Source: Ancistrus triradiatus (Eukaryota; Chordata; Actinopteri; Siluriformes; Loricariidae). Taken from it: a stretch of DNA of 64,000 nt. Each line of letters opens with the position of its first letter. Position 1 is the first letter of the stretch. The DNA is taken from positions 124,001-188,000 of the forward strand of contig JAJAGP010000274.1 of NCBI GenBank assembly GCA_025084515.1. Direction: 5' to 3'. The notes below the pieces were generated by a model, which saw only the letters and a program-made list of their open reading frames with translations, was not told the origin of the DNA and did no database searches. Shown here one piece after another: positions 27,001 to 34,327 of this stretch. The translations under genes and the position numbers were made by a program.

Positions 27001-27911
27001 TACCACCTCTTCTCAATCTATGAATCCCATTTTACACCCTGCAGGTATTTATAGCCAGATCATCCTAGTGCAACGCCATCTGAAGGAGCCTAAATTTACT
27101 ACCACCTTAAACACACATTGTGTCCAGGGGTATGCTTAATCGTTTAAAAATATATTCTTTATGATTGTTTATGGAGTTACGTACACTGAATCCTAACAAG
27201 CTTTAGTTGCTTTGTGGTCTTGGGCAATTTGTACTACAAAAACAAATACAAAGCAGATAAGGGTGTAATGCCATAAATGAAACAGTAATCAATATCCACG
27301 TACATTTAGTTATCTGGGAGATGCTCTTATCCAAAGCAACTCACAACTGATACAGTCTAACAAAATACAATCAATCCAAGCACTTGTGAATTCAAGGCAT
27401 TGCTCAAGTGTTGAATTGGGGTGGTTTTGCAGAGCTGGGTTTTGAACTTTGGTCAGTAGTCCCGTACCTTAATTACAGTGCCACCACAGTCCTTTGCATT
27501 TTCATAATTTAGAGGACTTGTGGTTGAGCTGAGCACCTAAAAGTTAGAGGGCACTGGTGGTTACAGTACTGGACTAATGACAATTGTGTTGCCAAGCCCC
27601 AGCTCTGACAAGCTGCCACTGTTGATGGTTCATCACTGGCTTTGTATCAGTTGTAGTAGGAGGTTTGCTAAATGCTGTAACCACAAACGTCAATGTTCAA
27701 TTACTCTAAACGTTCGTGAGCAGTCCCACTTACCCCAGTCCAGGAACTCCGCTATATTCTTCTCCCTGCGCAAGGGTGAGGTATTGCACTCATCATAAAG
27801 ACAGATGAGGACATCCAAAAGACTTTCGACGCTGAAACACTGTCCATTGGAGCGGACAGGACCGTCCAGAAAGAGCTGTTCGAACTTATTCAAACGAACT
27901 TCTCCAGACAT
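5939..27911 (-). CDS. cdc42bpa: MRCK-alpha serine/threonine kinase, N-terminal part (5 exons)
   Basis: Myotonic dystrophy kinase-related Cdc42-binding kinase alpha, an AGC kinase that acts downstream of Cdc42 on actomyosin. Coding exons on the minus strand: 27911-27734, 12785-12694, 8239-8156, 8068-7973, 6087-5939. All have AG/GT borders and the phases join exactly (59 codons +1; 31 codons; 28; 32; 49 codons +2). The protein starts MSGEVRL. It contains the glycine loop GRGAFGE (residues 84-90), the ATP-site lysine in VFAMKIL (K106) and the segments CFREERDVL and MDYYVGGDLL. It stops inside YVHR, the HRD catalytic motif. DFG, the coiled coil, C1, PH, CNH and CRIB parts must lie left of base 1; I found no sixth exon in 1-5938. 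The N-terminus (NGQCFSVE, LICLYDECN) fits the alpha rather than the beta paralogue. The upstream ATG context (AGCACCATG) is good. Intron 1 is about 15 kb and full of transposons. Which teleost duplicate this is cannot be decided. Confidence 0.95.
6242..6830. repeat. Fragments of a hAT-like mini-element family (GGGCGATAT type)
   Basis: AGGAGTGGGCGATATTGCC at 6241 and GGGCTGGTCGATACGTCAAAA at about 6500, followed by AT-rich sequence with TATATCACAAC, resemble the element at 51270-51611. Boundaries are approximate. Confidence 0.5.
7137..7462 (+). repeat. tRNA-derived SINE, family B
   Basis: GGGCGGTGGCAC head, TTTCTGTGTGGGTTGCCTAC, TTCTTCTCACATTCC and TGTGATTGACTGGTCCC, then a GGATTAAGTGGGTATGAAAA tail with GAATGAAT. 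A forward, nearly full-length, diverged copy of the family that occurs inverted at seven other sites. Confidence 0.8.
7973..8068 (-). CDS. cdc42bpa: cdc42bpa coding exon 4 (helix C)
   Basis: Residues 119-150, TACFREERDVLVNGD through YAFQDDNFL: helix C and strands 4-5 of the kinase N-lobe. Acceptor TTGTAG, donor GTGAGC, phase 0 on both sides. Confidence 0.95.
8156..8239 (-). CDS. cdc42bpa: cdc42bpa coding exon 3 (catalytic lysine)
   Basis: Residues 91-118, VAVVKVKN through NKWEMLKRAE, with the ATP-anchoring lysine in FAMKIL. Acceptor TTCCAG, donor GTATAT, phase 0 on both sides. Confidence 0.95.
8483..9350 (-). mobile_element. Tc1-like transposon relic (family Tc1-A), 5' and internal deletions
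   Basis: The right end AAAGGGTTCACAAACTTCCAG ... CACCACTGTA is the terminal repeat of the family complete at 43288-44521. Its reverse-strand transposase is only fragments. It lies in the intron between cdc42bpa exons 2 and 3. Confidence 0.85.
9715..10525 (+). mobile_element. Tc1-like transposon relic (family Tc1-D)
   Basis: Plus-strand element. It has the leader CTATATAAGGTCTCACAGCT, a degraded transposase N-terminal region (GTAGCTCAGAGACAGCATTG, CCAACTGTCACTCTGGCTGA) and the right end CTGAATACTTTCCTAATGCA-CTGTA. The catalytic part is deleted after about 10310. Confidence 0.82.
10531..11640 (-). pseudogene. Degenerate non-LTR retrotransposon with RNase H remnant (I-clade-like)
   Basis: On the minus strand, 10761-10531 encodes SYLQALGAFDSDQPP ... 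FDIIFCLIPSHCGLPDNKRA, which matches the C-terminal RNase H of I/Nimb-type LINEs (the IPSH-G-N-AD signature). Upstream minus-strand sequence to about 11640 looks like damaged coding sequence with stops. The upstream limit is a guess. Confidence 0.6.
11974..12215. mobile_element. Tc1/mariner end fragment (family Tc1-E)
   Basis: ATTTATTGGCACCCCTGGC ... CACAATTATTGGCACCCTGC are inverted-repeat-type sequences of a fish Tc1 family. No coding sequence is left. Confidence 0.6.
12694..12785 (-). CDS. cdc42bpa: cdc42bpa coding exon 2 (glycine-rich loop)
   Basis: Residues 60-90, from AKPFTCKVKQ through FEILKVIGRGAFGE. It carries the whole ATP-binding glycine loop. Acceptor TGTAG and donor GTAAGT; it ends in phase 0. 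Confidence 0.95.
13639..15246 (-). mobile_element. Full-length Tc1-like transposon with long inverted repeats (family Tc1-B)
   Basis: 1608 bases flanked by TA. The left end CAGTCGTATGAAAAAGTTTG and the right end CTTTTTCATACGACTG are inverted. Terminal similarity reaches roughly 200 bases inward (for example CACAGTGATATTTGAG against CTCAAATATCACGGTG). It encodes a damaged transposase on the minus strand. Confidence 0.93.
13870..14923 (-). pseudogene. Tc1-family transposase pseudogene
   Basis: Three frames together cover the protein: the N-terminal helix-turn-helix (14923-14702, GYKKLSQRFQLSVSTVRN), the middle (14657-14241, QCTDETKMELFGHNNKRY, the first catalytic Asp region) and the C-terminus (14115-13870, LEWPSQSPDMNITENLCCDLK). 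Frameshifts separate them, so it is not functional. Confidence 0.88.
15250..16464. other. cdc42bpa intron 1, nothing recognised
   Basis: AT-rich intron without gene or clear repeat; the frame at 15499-15735 is not convincing. Confidence 0.45.
16465..17286. mobile_element. hAT-like mini-element (GGGTTGGGTATCG type), split by a SINE
   Basis: AGGGTTGGGTATCGTTTG at 16465 and GGTTGAGACCAAGCCCTA at 17269-17286 look like degraded inverted ends. Sequence beside each end (CAATTCCGATTC; GAACCGATAAGTGG) also fits this fish repeat. A family B SINE sits inside. Confidence 0.55.
16632..16864 (-). repeat. tRNA-derived SINE, family B
   Basis: Inverted copy: TTTAACCTAATGCATGTCTTTGGAGTGTGGGAGGAAA then ACTCCACACAGAAAGGACCC, GGGGATCAAACCCAGGA (inverted B box) and GTGCCACCCC. 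Confidence 0.87.
18004..18578 (-). mobile_element. pogo/Tigger-like mini-element with DNA-binding-domain fragment
   Basis: Inverted ends CCGTATTTTTCGGACCATAA and TTATGGTCCGAAAAATACGG flanked by TA. Inside, 18339-18130 on the minus strand reads EADFKHNAISHAVQHGHRAA and RKWRKQEDALRQVKTK. This is the N-terminal helix-turn-helix of pogo/CENP-B-type transposases; the catalytic domain is absent. Confidence 0.88.
18581..19869. other. cdc42bpa intron 1, nothing recognised
   Basis: No coding or repeat signature seen. Confidence 0.45.
19870..20047 (-). repeat. tRNA-derived SINE, family B
   Basis: Inverted copy with AATTAATGCATGTCTTTATT, GGGAGAACATGCAAACTACA and CACTGCACCACTG. Confidence 0.8.
20082..20260 (-). 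mobile_element. LINE-type 3' tail
   Basis: Reverse complement of the repeat at 3213-3957: GCATTGTCTCAAAGCAGCTT, GCCTAGGGTGACAGTGGCAA and GAAGAAACCTTGGGAGGACC. This is a 5'-truncated copy with the short-repeat end at the left. Confidence 0.75.
20793..20823. repeat. TTTA microsatellite
   Basis: Runs of TTTATTTATT in an intron of cdc42bpa. Confidence 0.9.
20945..21410 (+). mobile_element. Degenerate Tc1/mariner relic, related to family Tc1-F
   Basis: Contains GTTGGGACGATATAGAATG, CATGCCTGCAACATGTTCC, TTATTGAAATGTTTATAAAC and TTCCTCAAAGAAATATTGG. These are landmarks of the family represented at 40274 and 62389 and of its close relatives. No open frame is left. Confidence 0.65.
21785..21945 (-). 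repeat. tRNA-derived SINE, family B
   Basis: Inverted copy: CCAATTAACCTATTGCACGT, AGAACATGCAAACTTCATG, GGATTGAACCAGGGATCTC and GCCACCCC. Confidence 0.83.
22595..23067 (+). mobile_element. pogo/Tigger-like mini-element with DNA-binding-domain fragment
   Basis: Ends CCGTATTTTTCAGATCATAA and GCCCGAAAAATACGG between TA pairs. It has the opposite orientation to the copy at 18004-18578. The plus-strand frame 22692-23021 contains EADFKLSAISHAVQHGHRAA and the RKWRKQEDALRQVKTK helix-turn-helix, and runs to a stop without a catalytic domain. Confidence 0.88.
23508..23681 (-). repeat. tRNA-derived SINE, family B
   Basis: Inverted copy: CCAATTAACCTAACCCATGT, GGAGTACCCGG, GATCGATCCAGGGATCTC and CACAGTGCCGACC. 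Confidence 0.85.
23682..26398. other. cdc42bpa intron 1, nothing firm
   Basis: No gene recognised. The stretch around 24270-24350 (GTAATCACACTATGCCC) resembles 12830-12910 (GTACTCACACTAGGCAATTC) and may be an unnamed shared repeat. A possible SINE head lies at about 25525-25570. Confidence 0.4.
26399..26830 (+). pseudogene. LINE reverse-transcriptase C-terminal remnant (L2-like)
   Basis: Across broken frames the plus strand gives LHWLPV-like, RIRFKTLMHAYKAKNLPRPL-like and TNLSRLKEDNHQ stretches. This is typical of the region after the RT domain of L2-clade LINEs. Several stops and frameshifts are present. Confidence 0.6.
27301..27492 (-). repeat. tRNA-derived SINE, family A (old copy)
   Basis: Inverted and strongly diverged: ATGCTCTTATCCAAAGCAAC, GGGTTTTGAAC, CCCGTACCTTAATTACAG and CACCACAGTCC. 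Confidence 0.72.
27549..27680 (+). repeat. tRNA-derived SINE, family A (old copy)
   Basis: Forward diverged copy beginning GGCACTGGTGGTTACAGTAC and containing CAAGCTGCCACTGTTG and TTTGCTAAATGCTGTAA. It lies next to cdc42bpa exon 1, about 55 bases from its donor. Confidence 0.68.
27734..27911 (-). CDS. cdc42bpa: cdc42bpa coding exon 1
   Basis: Codes for residues 1-59 plus one base, the N-terminal dimerisation cap of MRCK-alpha. It ends TGG G, followed by GTAAGT at 27733-27728. The single leftover G joins CT of exon 2 to give the alanine in the conserved WAKPF junction, which confirms this splice. Confidence 0.95.
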
Positions 27912-28990
27912 GGTGCTGATGGTAATGGACTTTGTCTTAAACAAAAACTAGCAAAACAGTCTTAAATGAAAACAATGACATTTAAAAGTGGGTGGATCGT
28001 CGGTGAGGCTGCACAGACGGCTAGCTCAGCTCCATGACAAAACACTTCATGGTCTACTCATACACAGCAGCAAACCATTATCCGTTAGCGACCTCGTCTA
28101 ACTACGTTACATTTACGGCTTTTAATGTGCACAACCCGTACTGGCCCCTCCACTACATTTTTCCTATCCAACGCTGCAAAAGTCGGCTGTGAAATCCATT
28201 TAATTACAATCCATCAACAACAACTGAATTTCCACACGCCTTACAAAGAGCTGAACTGAGACCTGAACACAGTGAGCCGAGCTACAACGACCACTGTCGT
28301 TACATTTTCAATACGCAGTACGATTTCAAAGTCGAAAATAGAGAGTTTTTCATTATTAAGAATAAAAACAGCAGCAGTGACAAGCGGCTACTTTTAGCAA
28401 ACCTCGCAGTGGACTACAGAATGCTAGCTATAGACCTAGCTAAGTATTCCAGCTCGCAAACTATGCAACTTAACGTGGGGACTCTTAATAAAACGCTGCT
28501 TTCAGTTTTATTTAGTATAGTAACTGGCTTTAACGTCGCAACCCACATTTACAACGTTTGTGAACCACTGTTAGTTAATCGCAAAGTTCTGGTTTAGCTA
28601 CTGCCACCGAGCCAAGTTAGCCAGAAGCACGGCAAGCCATGCTAGCTAGCAAACTTGACACAACTTCTAACATTTTGCTGTTGTCGCTCCGTGTGGACAT
28701 CCTGCACAGTCCATAATCAAAATCCGACACCTTTGTGAATAAGTCCTTTCCACGGTGAGAAGTCTGCAGTATAAATATCAGCAGTATTCCCGTTTGTCCC
28801 GCAGCCATATACGGAGCAAAATGCCCCAAATCCCAGCCTTTCCCTATGCGACCTCCGGCTGCCGAGTGCATTCAGGGAATGTTGCTGCAGCGGCAGGGAA
28901 AGGCTCGATCCTAAATCCCACAGTGCCCTACACAAGGTGTAAATGCCTTTATTTCAATTCGGATGTAGTGCACTTAGATAGGGAATAGAA
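27912..28990 (-). promoter_or_regulatory. Presumed cdc42bpa 5' UTR and promoter region
   Basis: The kilobase upstream of the MRCK-alpha start codon is free of recognisable transposons and becomes GC-richer between about 28610 and 28930. It holds a 63-codon minus-strand ORF (28808-28617) with a hydrophobic start, MAAGQTGILLIFILQ. This could be an upstream ORF in the leader, an unrelated short ORF or chance. I cannot place the transcription start site from sequence alone. Confidence 0.4.
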
Positions 28991-31919
28991 AGTGATTTGA
29001 AATGACGCCAAACAGAATTCCACACCAACATGGCGATGGGTCGCGCACTACAGCTGTTTTGTTTTATGGGAATATTCGGGGAAGCTGCAAGTTACTTATT
29101 TGTCCGCGTCAGTCATGCAGTACGTCTATAATATCGGCCTTTATTTTTTTACTATGTTTACACGTAGAACAAAATAATCTATAAAATCATTGAGTTTATA
29201 CATGATTACTTATTCTACAGTTTACATCGTTTGTAGATATTCCACTTTTCGATGCAGTCTCATTTGTTATTTGTTTATTTAAGTTATTAAATCCTTTAAA
29301 ATGTAAAAGTTGCTGTCCATCAATCAAACACAACTAACAGCTGCAATACAATGACTTATTACGTTTCTCTACTACGCGTTTTCAGTCTTTTGTTTTAAAC
29401 TCAATAATTAATATCTAGAAATGTGTTCTGAGACTTATGGGTGTGACATGAGAAACAGATTTAGATGTCTAACTAAATATTAAATATATAAATTTATAAA
29501 ATAATTGTGAAATTATATAGATTTAATCTATTTAAACGTATATAATTCGATCACGATCCGTAGATATAATATCCAGCTAATATTTTAAATGACAATTAAC
29601 AGATCAAAATATGATTCATCTGTGAAACTGGCTTCTAAACTTCTGGCGATTAAAACGTCAATGGGATAAGGATTAAACAAATTACGCAAAATTATTTAAC
29701 AGAACAGAAACAGCAATAACCAAGAAAACACATCATGTTGTTGAAGCCATAATTTTTTGGGGATATTTCAAAGGGTTAATCCATGACATAAACAATTCCA
29801 CTGGAAAAAAAAGAAACAAAAGAAATAGTTGAGACAAAACAATAAAATACAACATGGCTGCTGATAATGATCATGGTTGTGTAACAGCGCCGACTGCTGT
29901 GTACACTTCAGAAACGAATATATAGAATATAGAAATCCTAACGCAAAATTAGACATTACTGCAAAAATTACATTCACAAATAAGCCTGTATGTAATAGCC
30001 TAGGTTTATTTCTACAGTCGGGATTGTATGCGATATTCTATTATTTTATACCAGTAGGCCTGTAAATGGTGATTGGTGATTCATATTATAAAAAGAGCAT
30101 TTATAACAGTAATAAGCTTTATTTGTATTTCACTCTTCATACTTGTTCAAAATTAAAACAAACATGCATAGTTTGTTTAGAAATGCGAATACTGGGAGTG
30201 AGCAGAGGTCTGAATGGTAGCGCTATAGCCCGCCCCGCTATCAGCAGATTCATGTTGTGATGCTAATTGGCTACACGCAGCCCGTCATTAGCACCTAGCC
30301 TAATGTGTTTATTGCGGCTTGTGTTTTGATTAAAAGCAGAAAACAAAGGCCCGGTGTTTTCGTTGTTTTTATCCCACTGAGCTATTGTTTTCCACTTGGC
30401 GAAGAAGCAGACAATTCCCACCTTACTTCTAGATTATCTAGTGATCTTCAGAATATGTCGAGTGGGCTACATAACATGACATTATTCTATAAATGAATAA
30501 GTGCGTATTGAGAACTAGACGGACTGCCAGGCCCGCTATAACAGTGCAATAAACTAAAAACGTGTACGATCAGCACTTTAAATGTGCATTACTCTGCATG
30601 TAAATTGGTGTAATTAAATAAATAGACTACTGGTCACACCCTGTCTGCAGGAATGTCTATCCATATAAATAAGTTAATAATGAAATATTAAAATTCAAGA
30701 TGCAATTTACAATACAGGTTTATAGAAGCTCATACATACCTATAGCCAGAAGTTTTCAAAAAAATCGATCTATCAATCGAAGTCCAGAAATTCACACAAA
30801 TTTTCTATGCATAGCTATTGAAACATATTTTAATAACATGTATTAAACATATTCATGTTTTACAATTGAACATTGCTGTTCTCAAATGCTTTCTGAACAT
30901 CTGTTTATTTAGAAAATCAGTCAAACGTAATGCAAATAACACATGTAACAGCGTAACAGAATAACATTATTCTATAAACATATTTTTTATTAAACTAAAA
31001 TACAGTTATTGATGACAAAATACCAAAAGATGATTGGTTCTAATTAAACCTTAAACAATGGCAAACCAACTCCACAATTCATATCGCAGGTGCTGCAGTG
31101 TTCATGTCTAAATACATAAGAAACTAAAGTGACTAATTGTTCCAGATTTAAAAAATGAATATGCCTGCATTTAATGGAATCATTAAAATTATATTCATGA
31201 CCGTAAAATGTGTATTCACATATATTGGAACGATTTGTAGCCAGCACTTAAATGAATACAACAGAAAGATGGATATAATCAGAAAAAAATGCAGACTCAA
31301 TCAATTACTTTAGACAACTGGCATTTTCCGTAATTGGATTTGGAACAGTCAGGTAAATCATATAGACAGTGCAGTCTGTATAATGAATTTCAAGTCTAGT
31401 CAAGTGTATTAAGCCTTCAGTAAGACCCAAAACCCACGAACACTTCAATGCTAGACTTCATTATGTGAAATGACTTGGAATTTAATTTGCGTAGTGTTAG
31501 ATATATCCTCGGTACTGGGCTAAGATTTTGTGTTATTTATATTGCCACAAAAATCCTTTCTGGAAATTAATTTGAATAGATATAATCTGACTTTACACAC
31601 ATTTACACATGACATATGCGTAGGCTTTAGGAAACCTTTATAGATTATACAACTTATTACTTGTCTAAATACATTATTAAAATAGAAAATATGTAGTGAT
31701 TACTGGGAAATAATTTGGAGAAAAACTCCATATATACCAATATCAGTCTACTTTAAAGTGTTTTAGAAGGCATCTTTAGTATTTAATAAAAGCAAGGTTT
31801 TGCTTTGTTACTGGATTTCCTAAACACAGTGTTACAATATTAAACAACATTTTCCTCCATGGAAAAATAGCTTGACTGATACCATGATTCTAGACTGTAT
31901 GAAGTATATTTGGTTAGGT
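28991..31919. other. Transposon-poor intergenic DNA between cdc42bpa and lefty
   Basis: AT-rich sequence with no recognisable SINE, Tc1, LINE or hAT piece, unlike its surroundings. It contains a GC-richer island at about 30190-30480 and a 33-codon ORF at 29030-29131. No gene could be supported. Confidence 0.55.
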
Positions 31920-32131
31920 GTCTGACAAGATATGCTCTGTCATCAGACTGTTCTTAGACTTGTGTGTCTCTTAGGGACCTGCAAGTGAATACACAAGGCA
32001 GACTGAGGCCAACTTTAGCCCTTTGTGGGTCAAAAAAGGTCTGACTAATCCTACAGCAGTAACAGATCAGTAATCACCCCCTTAAGAAAACATCTTTCAA
32101 TACACATTCAAGCAGTCAACCTTGAGGTCTG
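31920..32131 (+). promoter_or_regulatory. Candidate Nodal-response enhancer (FoxH1 + SMAD motifs) of lefty
   Basis: Two exact FoxH1 motifs, AATACACA (reverse complement TGTGTATT), lie at 31988-31995 and 32099-32106. SMAD-type boxes (GTCTG/CAGAC) lie at 31920, 31944, 31999, 32039 and 32127. One SMAD box is 3 bases from a FoxH1 motif. Paired FoxH1 sites with SMAD boxes are the known design of Nodal-responsive enhancers in lefty, nodal and pitx2 genes. The cluster is 445-657 bases upstream of the lefty start codon. The motifs are seen; the function is inferred. Confidence 0.5.
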
Positions 32132-32499
32132 GTTCTGTAAGTATTGCTTATAATCTGTGTAAGGGGTAAAGATACATTCAAATAAAGATACAGCTTAAAA
32201 TAAACAGCCTGGGTTACTAAATAGGGCACATTGTGGATGCATATCTGAATTAAACTTAAATTGCAGAGATTCAGAGGCAACATTCAGACAATGTTAAACT
32301 GAATGTCTGTTAGTGAAGTGGAATACTGCTGAACGTATGTGCAGATAGAATATATAAATATGAAACACGAAAATTATATTTGAGATCTTATGTGAGTCTA
32401 AGTAACGACTCTCAATTAGCAACGTGTCTTTGAAGTTGAGCCCCTTCCTCCCACCTTTAAGGCCATGAAGTGGTCTAGACGTGATGCAGGGAATCCAGC

Positions 32500-32508
32500 T
32501 ATATATAA
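32500..32508 (+). promoter_or_regulatory. TATA box of lefty
   Basis: TATATATAA sits 69 bases before the lefty ATG, so transcription would start near 32530 and give a leader of about 45 bases. It is the only strong TATA-like match close to this start codon. Confidence 0.7.
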
Positions 32509-32576
32509 GAAGGCGTGCACACCTACACCATTCACAGTTAGTAACTTGAACAGTAGTGAACTGGTAGCTCTCTGAC

Positions 32577-32841
32577 ATGGCTCTTCTCATCCACCTGCTG
32601 ATGTGTGCTACGCTGACCTGCGTAGCACAGACTTACTCTAGTGAGGACATGAAGGAAGCCATTCTCCAAAAACTTGGACTAAATGAGCTGCCAAGGATTC
32701 AGAAGAGAGACTTGGAAAATCTGGTTATCCCAACTTACATCAGGAGCAAGTATTTGTCCATGCTGAAGCTGCATCAGACAAGGAGACGCAGATCACTGCC
32801 CAGCTTGGTGGGAATCCTAAGGAGCATCCATGGCAATTCAG
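32577..32841 (+). CDS. lefty: lefty exon 1 (signal peptide, prodomain start)
   Basis: Residues 1-88 plus one base. Hydrophobic leader MALLIHLLMCATLTCVA, then the prodomain up to HGNS. The tetrabasic RRRR at 69-72 is the likely first processing site. Donor GTAAAT at 32842. Confidence 0.94.
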
Positions 32842-34190
32842 GTAAATATCAAATATTGTAAAAAAAAAAGTCATTGTTTGATTAAAAACAAATAACCAAA
32901 GTGAGATCAGTTGTTATATTACTTTATGATATATATTCTTTAAGTGACATATGTCATAAATTAGCTTAGCTGCATAAATAAAGTAAATTCAGTTATTTAT
33001 TTATTTGCATAATTAATTTAAAGATGTCTATCATGTATTCAACCTAAAACAAATGTTGGGAAAATACACAATGATATATTCTGTGAAATTAGACATAACC
33101 ATTGGGGCTCAGTCCCATGTGGACACAGCTATATTTTAAATAGACAGAGATTTAACGTTTCAACTCATATTATTCCAGATATAACAGGAGAAACGAAATA
33201 TTCAGGCACTTCTCGACAGCGAATGATGTTTGACATGGAGGCAAGGCTGCAGGAAAACAGTGAAGTGGCCATGGCAGAGCTCAAAATATATCAGACCACT
33301 TCAGGAAACCTTCCAGCATCTGAGAAAAAGAAGCACAGGCCAGTGAATCATGCCAGAGTGAGCATATACTGGGTGTGCACTGAGACCAATCACACCTCAC
33401 TGGTAGACTCGAGGTAAGCACAATAAGCTCTGCTGCTATTAACGGTCATCTTTACTGTCAGAGATTTGTTGTTTGAACATCTTTAACTTATATCCCTACT
33501 CTGACCCTGTCTTACAGGTTGGTGCCAGTAAATGAGGTTGGCTGGAGAAGCTTTGACGTGACTCAAGCAGTTCATTACTGGTCTAAGTCACAGAGCAGAA
33601 GTGCTTTGAGCTTAGAGATTAGGATTGAAGGTGAGAGGCCTGGCAGTTATGCAGCAGAGATGGCTAAGAGAGTACGATTCACCACACAGAATGCAATGGA
33701 ACACACCATTAAAACAGCAGGAGCACCTGAGCTCGTTTTGTACACCTTGAATTTGGATGAATATGGGTAAGTGATATTTAAAGTAAATATATTACAGCAC
33801 CACAAATACAAAAAATAATATATTTTGTGTTACAAGCTATGTTACTAATGGTCTTTTCTCAACAGGTCTACTGGAGACTGCAGACGTGGTGCAGACAATT
33901 TTGCATGCTGTCGAGAAGAGCATTACATAAACTTCCGGGAATTAACGTGGGCACAGTACTGGATTCTGGAGCCTGCTGGATACCAGGCTTTCCACTGCAC
34001 TGGAGGCTGTAAGCAGCCAAAGCGCAGTTATGGCTATGGGCCAAGATCTTGCTCAGTGGTGGAAAGTTCATCACTGCCTGTTATGTACCTGGTGAAAAAA
34101 GGAGACTACACACAGATTGAAGTGGCTGAGTTTCCCAATATGATTGTTGAAAAATGTGGTTGCTCTATGGACAAGCTTTCCACAGTTTGA
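32577..34190 (+). CDS. lefty: Lefty, secreted Nodal antagonist of the TGF-beta family (complete)
   Basis: Left-right determination factor, which blocks Nodal and its EGF-CFC co-receptors during mesoderm and left-right patterning. Four exons: 32577-32841, 33179-33413, 33518-33766, 33866-34190, all GT-AG with matching phases (88 codons +1, then +2, then +2), giving 357 aa. Residues 1-18 form a signal peptide. The prodomain contains a furin-type RRRR|S at 69-73 and a second basic stretch, KKKHR, at 138-142. The C-terminal cystine-knot domain shows CRRGADNFACC, FHCTGGCKQP and VEKCGCS. As usual for lefty, it lacks the long helix and dimer cysteine of ordinary TGF-beta ligands. Length and the four-exon plan fit the family. 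Teleosts usually carry lft1 and lft2; linkage to ahi1 may favour lft1, but I cannot decide. The gene is head-to-head with cdc42bpa, 4.7 kb between start codons. Confidence 0.95.
33179..33413 (+). CDS. lefty: lefty exon 2
   Basis: Prodomain residues 89-166 plus two bases, including FDMEARL and the basic stretch EKKKHRP. Acceptor ATTCCAG, donor GTAAGC. Confidence 0.94.
33518..33766 (+). CDS. lefty: lefty exon 3
   Basis: Codes for RLVPVNEVGWRSFDVTQAV through YTLNLDEYG. This is the conserved prodomain GW.SFDVT segment leading to the mature domain. Acceptor CTTACAG, donor GTAAGT. Confidence 0.94.
33866..34190 (+). CDS. lefty: lefty exon 4 (cystine-knot domain)
   Basis: Codes for the C-terminal cystine-knot domain from STGDCRRG to MDKLSTV and the TGA at 34188-34190. 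The visible cysteine pattern is C, CC, C..GGC, C, C.C. Acceptor CAACAG. Confidence 0.95.
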
Positions 34191-34221
34191 AAGCAAAGAC
34201 TTGTTTGACATTGTTTGACTG

Positions 34222-34228
34222 AGCACTT
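34222..34228 (+). promoter_or_regulatory. miR-430-type seed match in the lefty 3' UTR
   Basis: AGCACTT lies 32 bases after the stop codon and matches positions 2-8 of the miR-430 seed family. In zebrafish, miR-430 is known to target lefty and squint messages, so the site fits established biology. A 7-mer can also occur by chance. Confidence 0.5.
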
Positions 34229-34321
34229 GAATAATAATATGCATAATATTGTCTTTAATCACATTTTGGTATATTTTGCACCATAAAAGGCACTGTGTGA
34301 TTCGCTTATGTATTTTTCACA

Positions 34322-34327
34322 AATAAA
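34322..34327 (+). terminator. Poly(A) signal of lefty
   Basis: AATAAA, 132 bases after the lefty stop codon. It is the first canonical signal downstream and predicts a short 3' UTR of roughly 150 bases. Confidence 0.75.
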
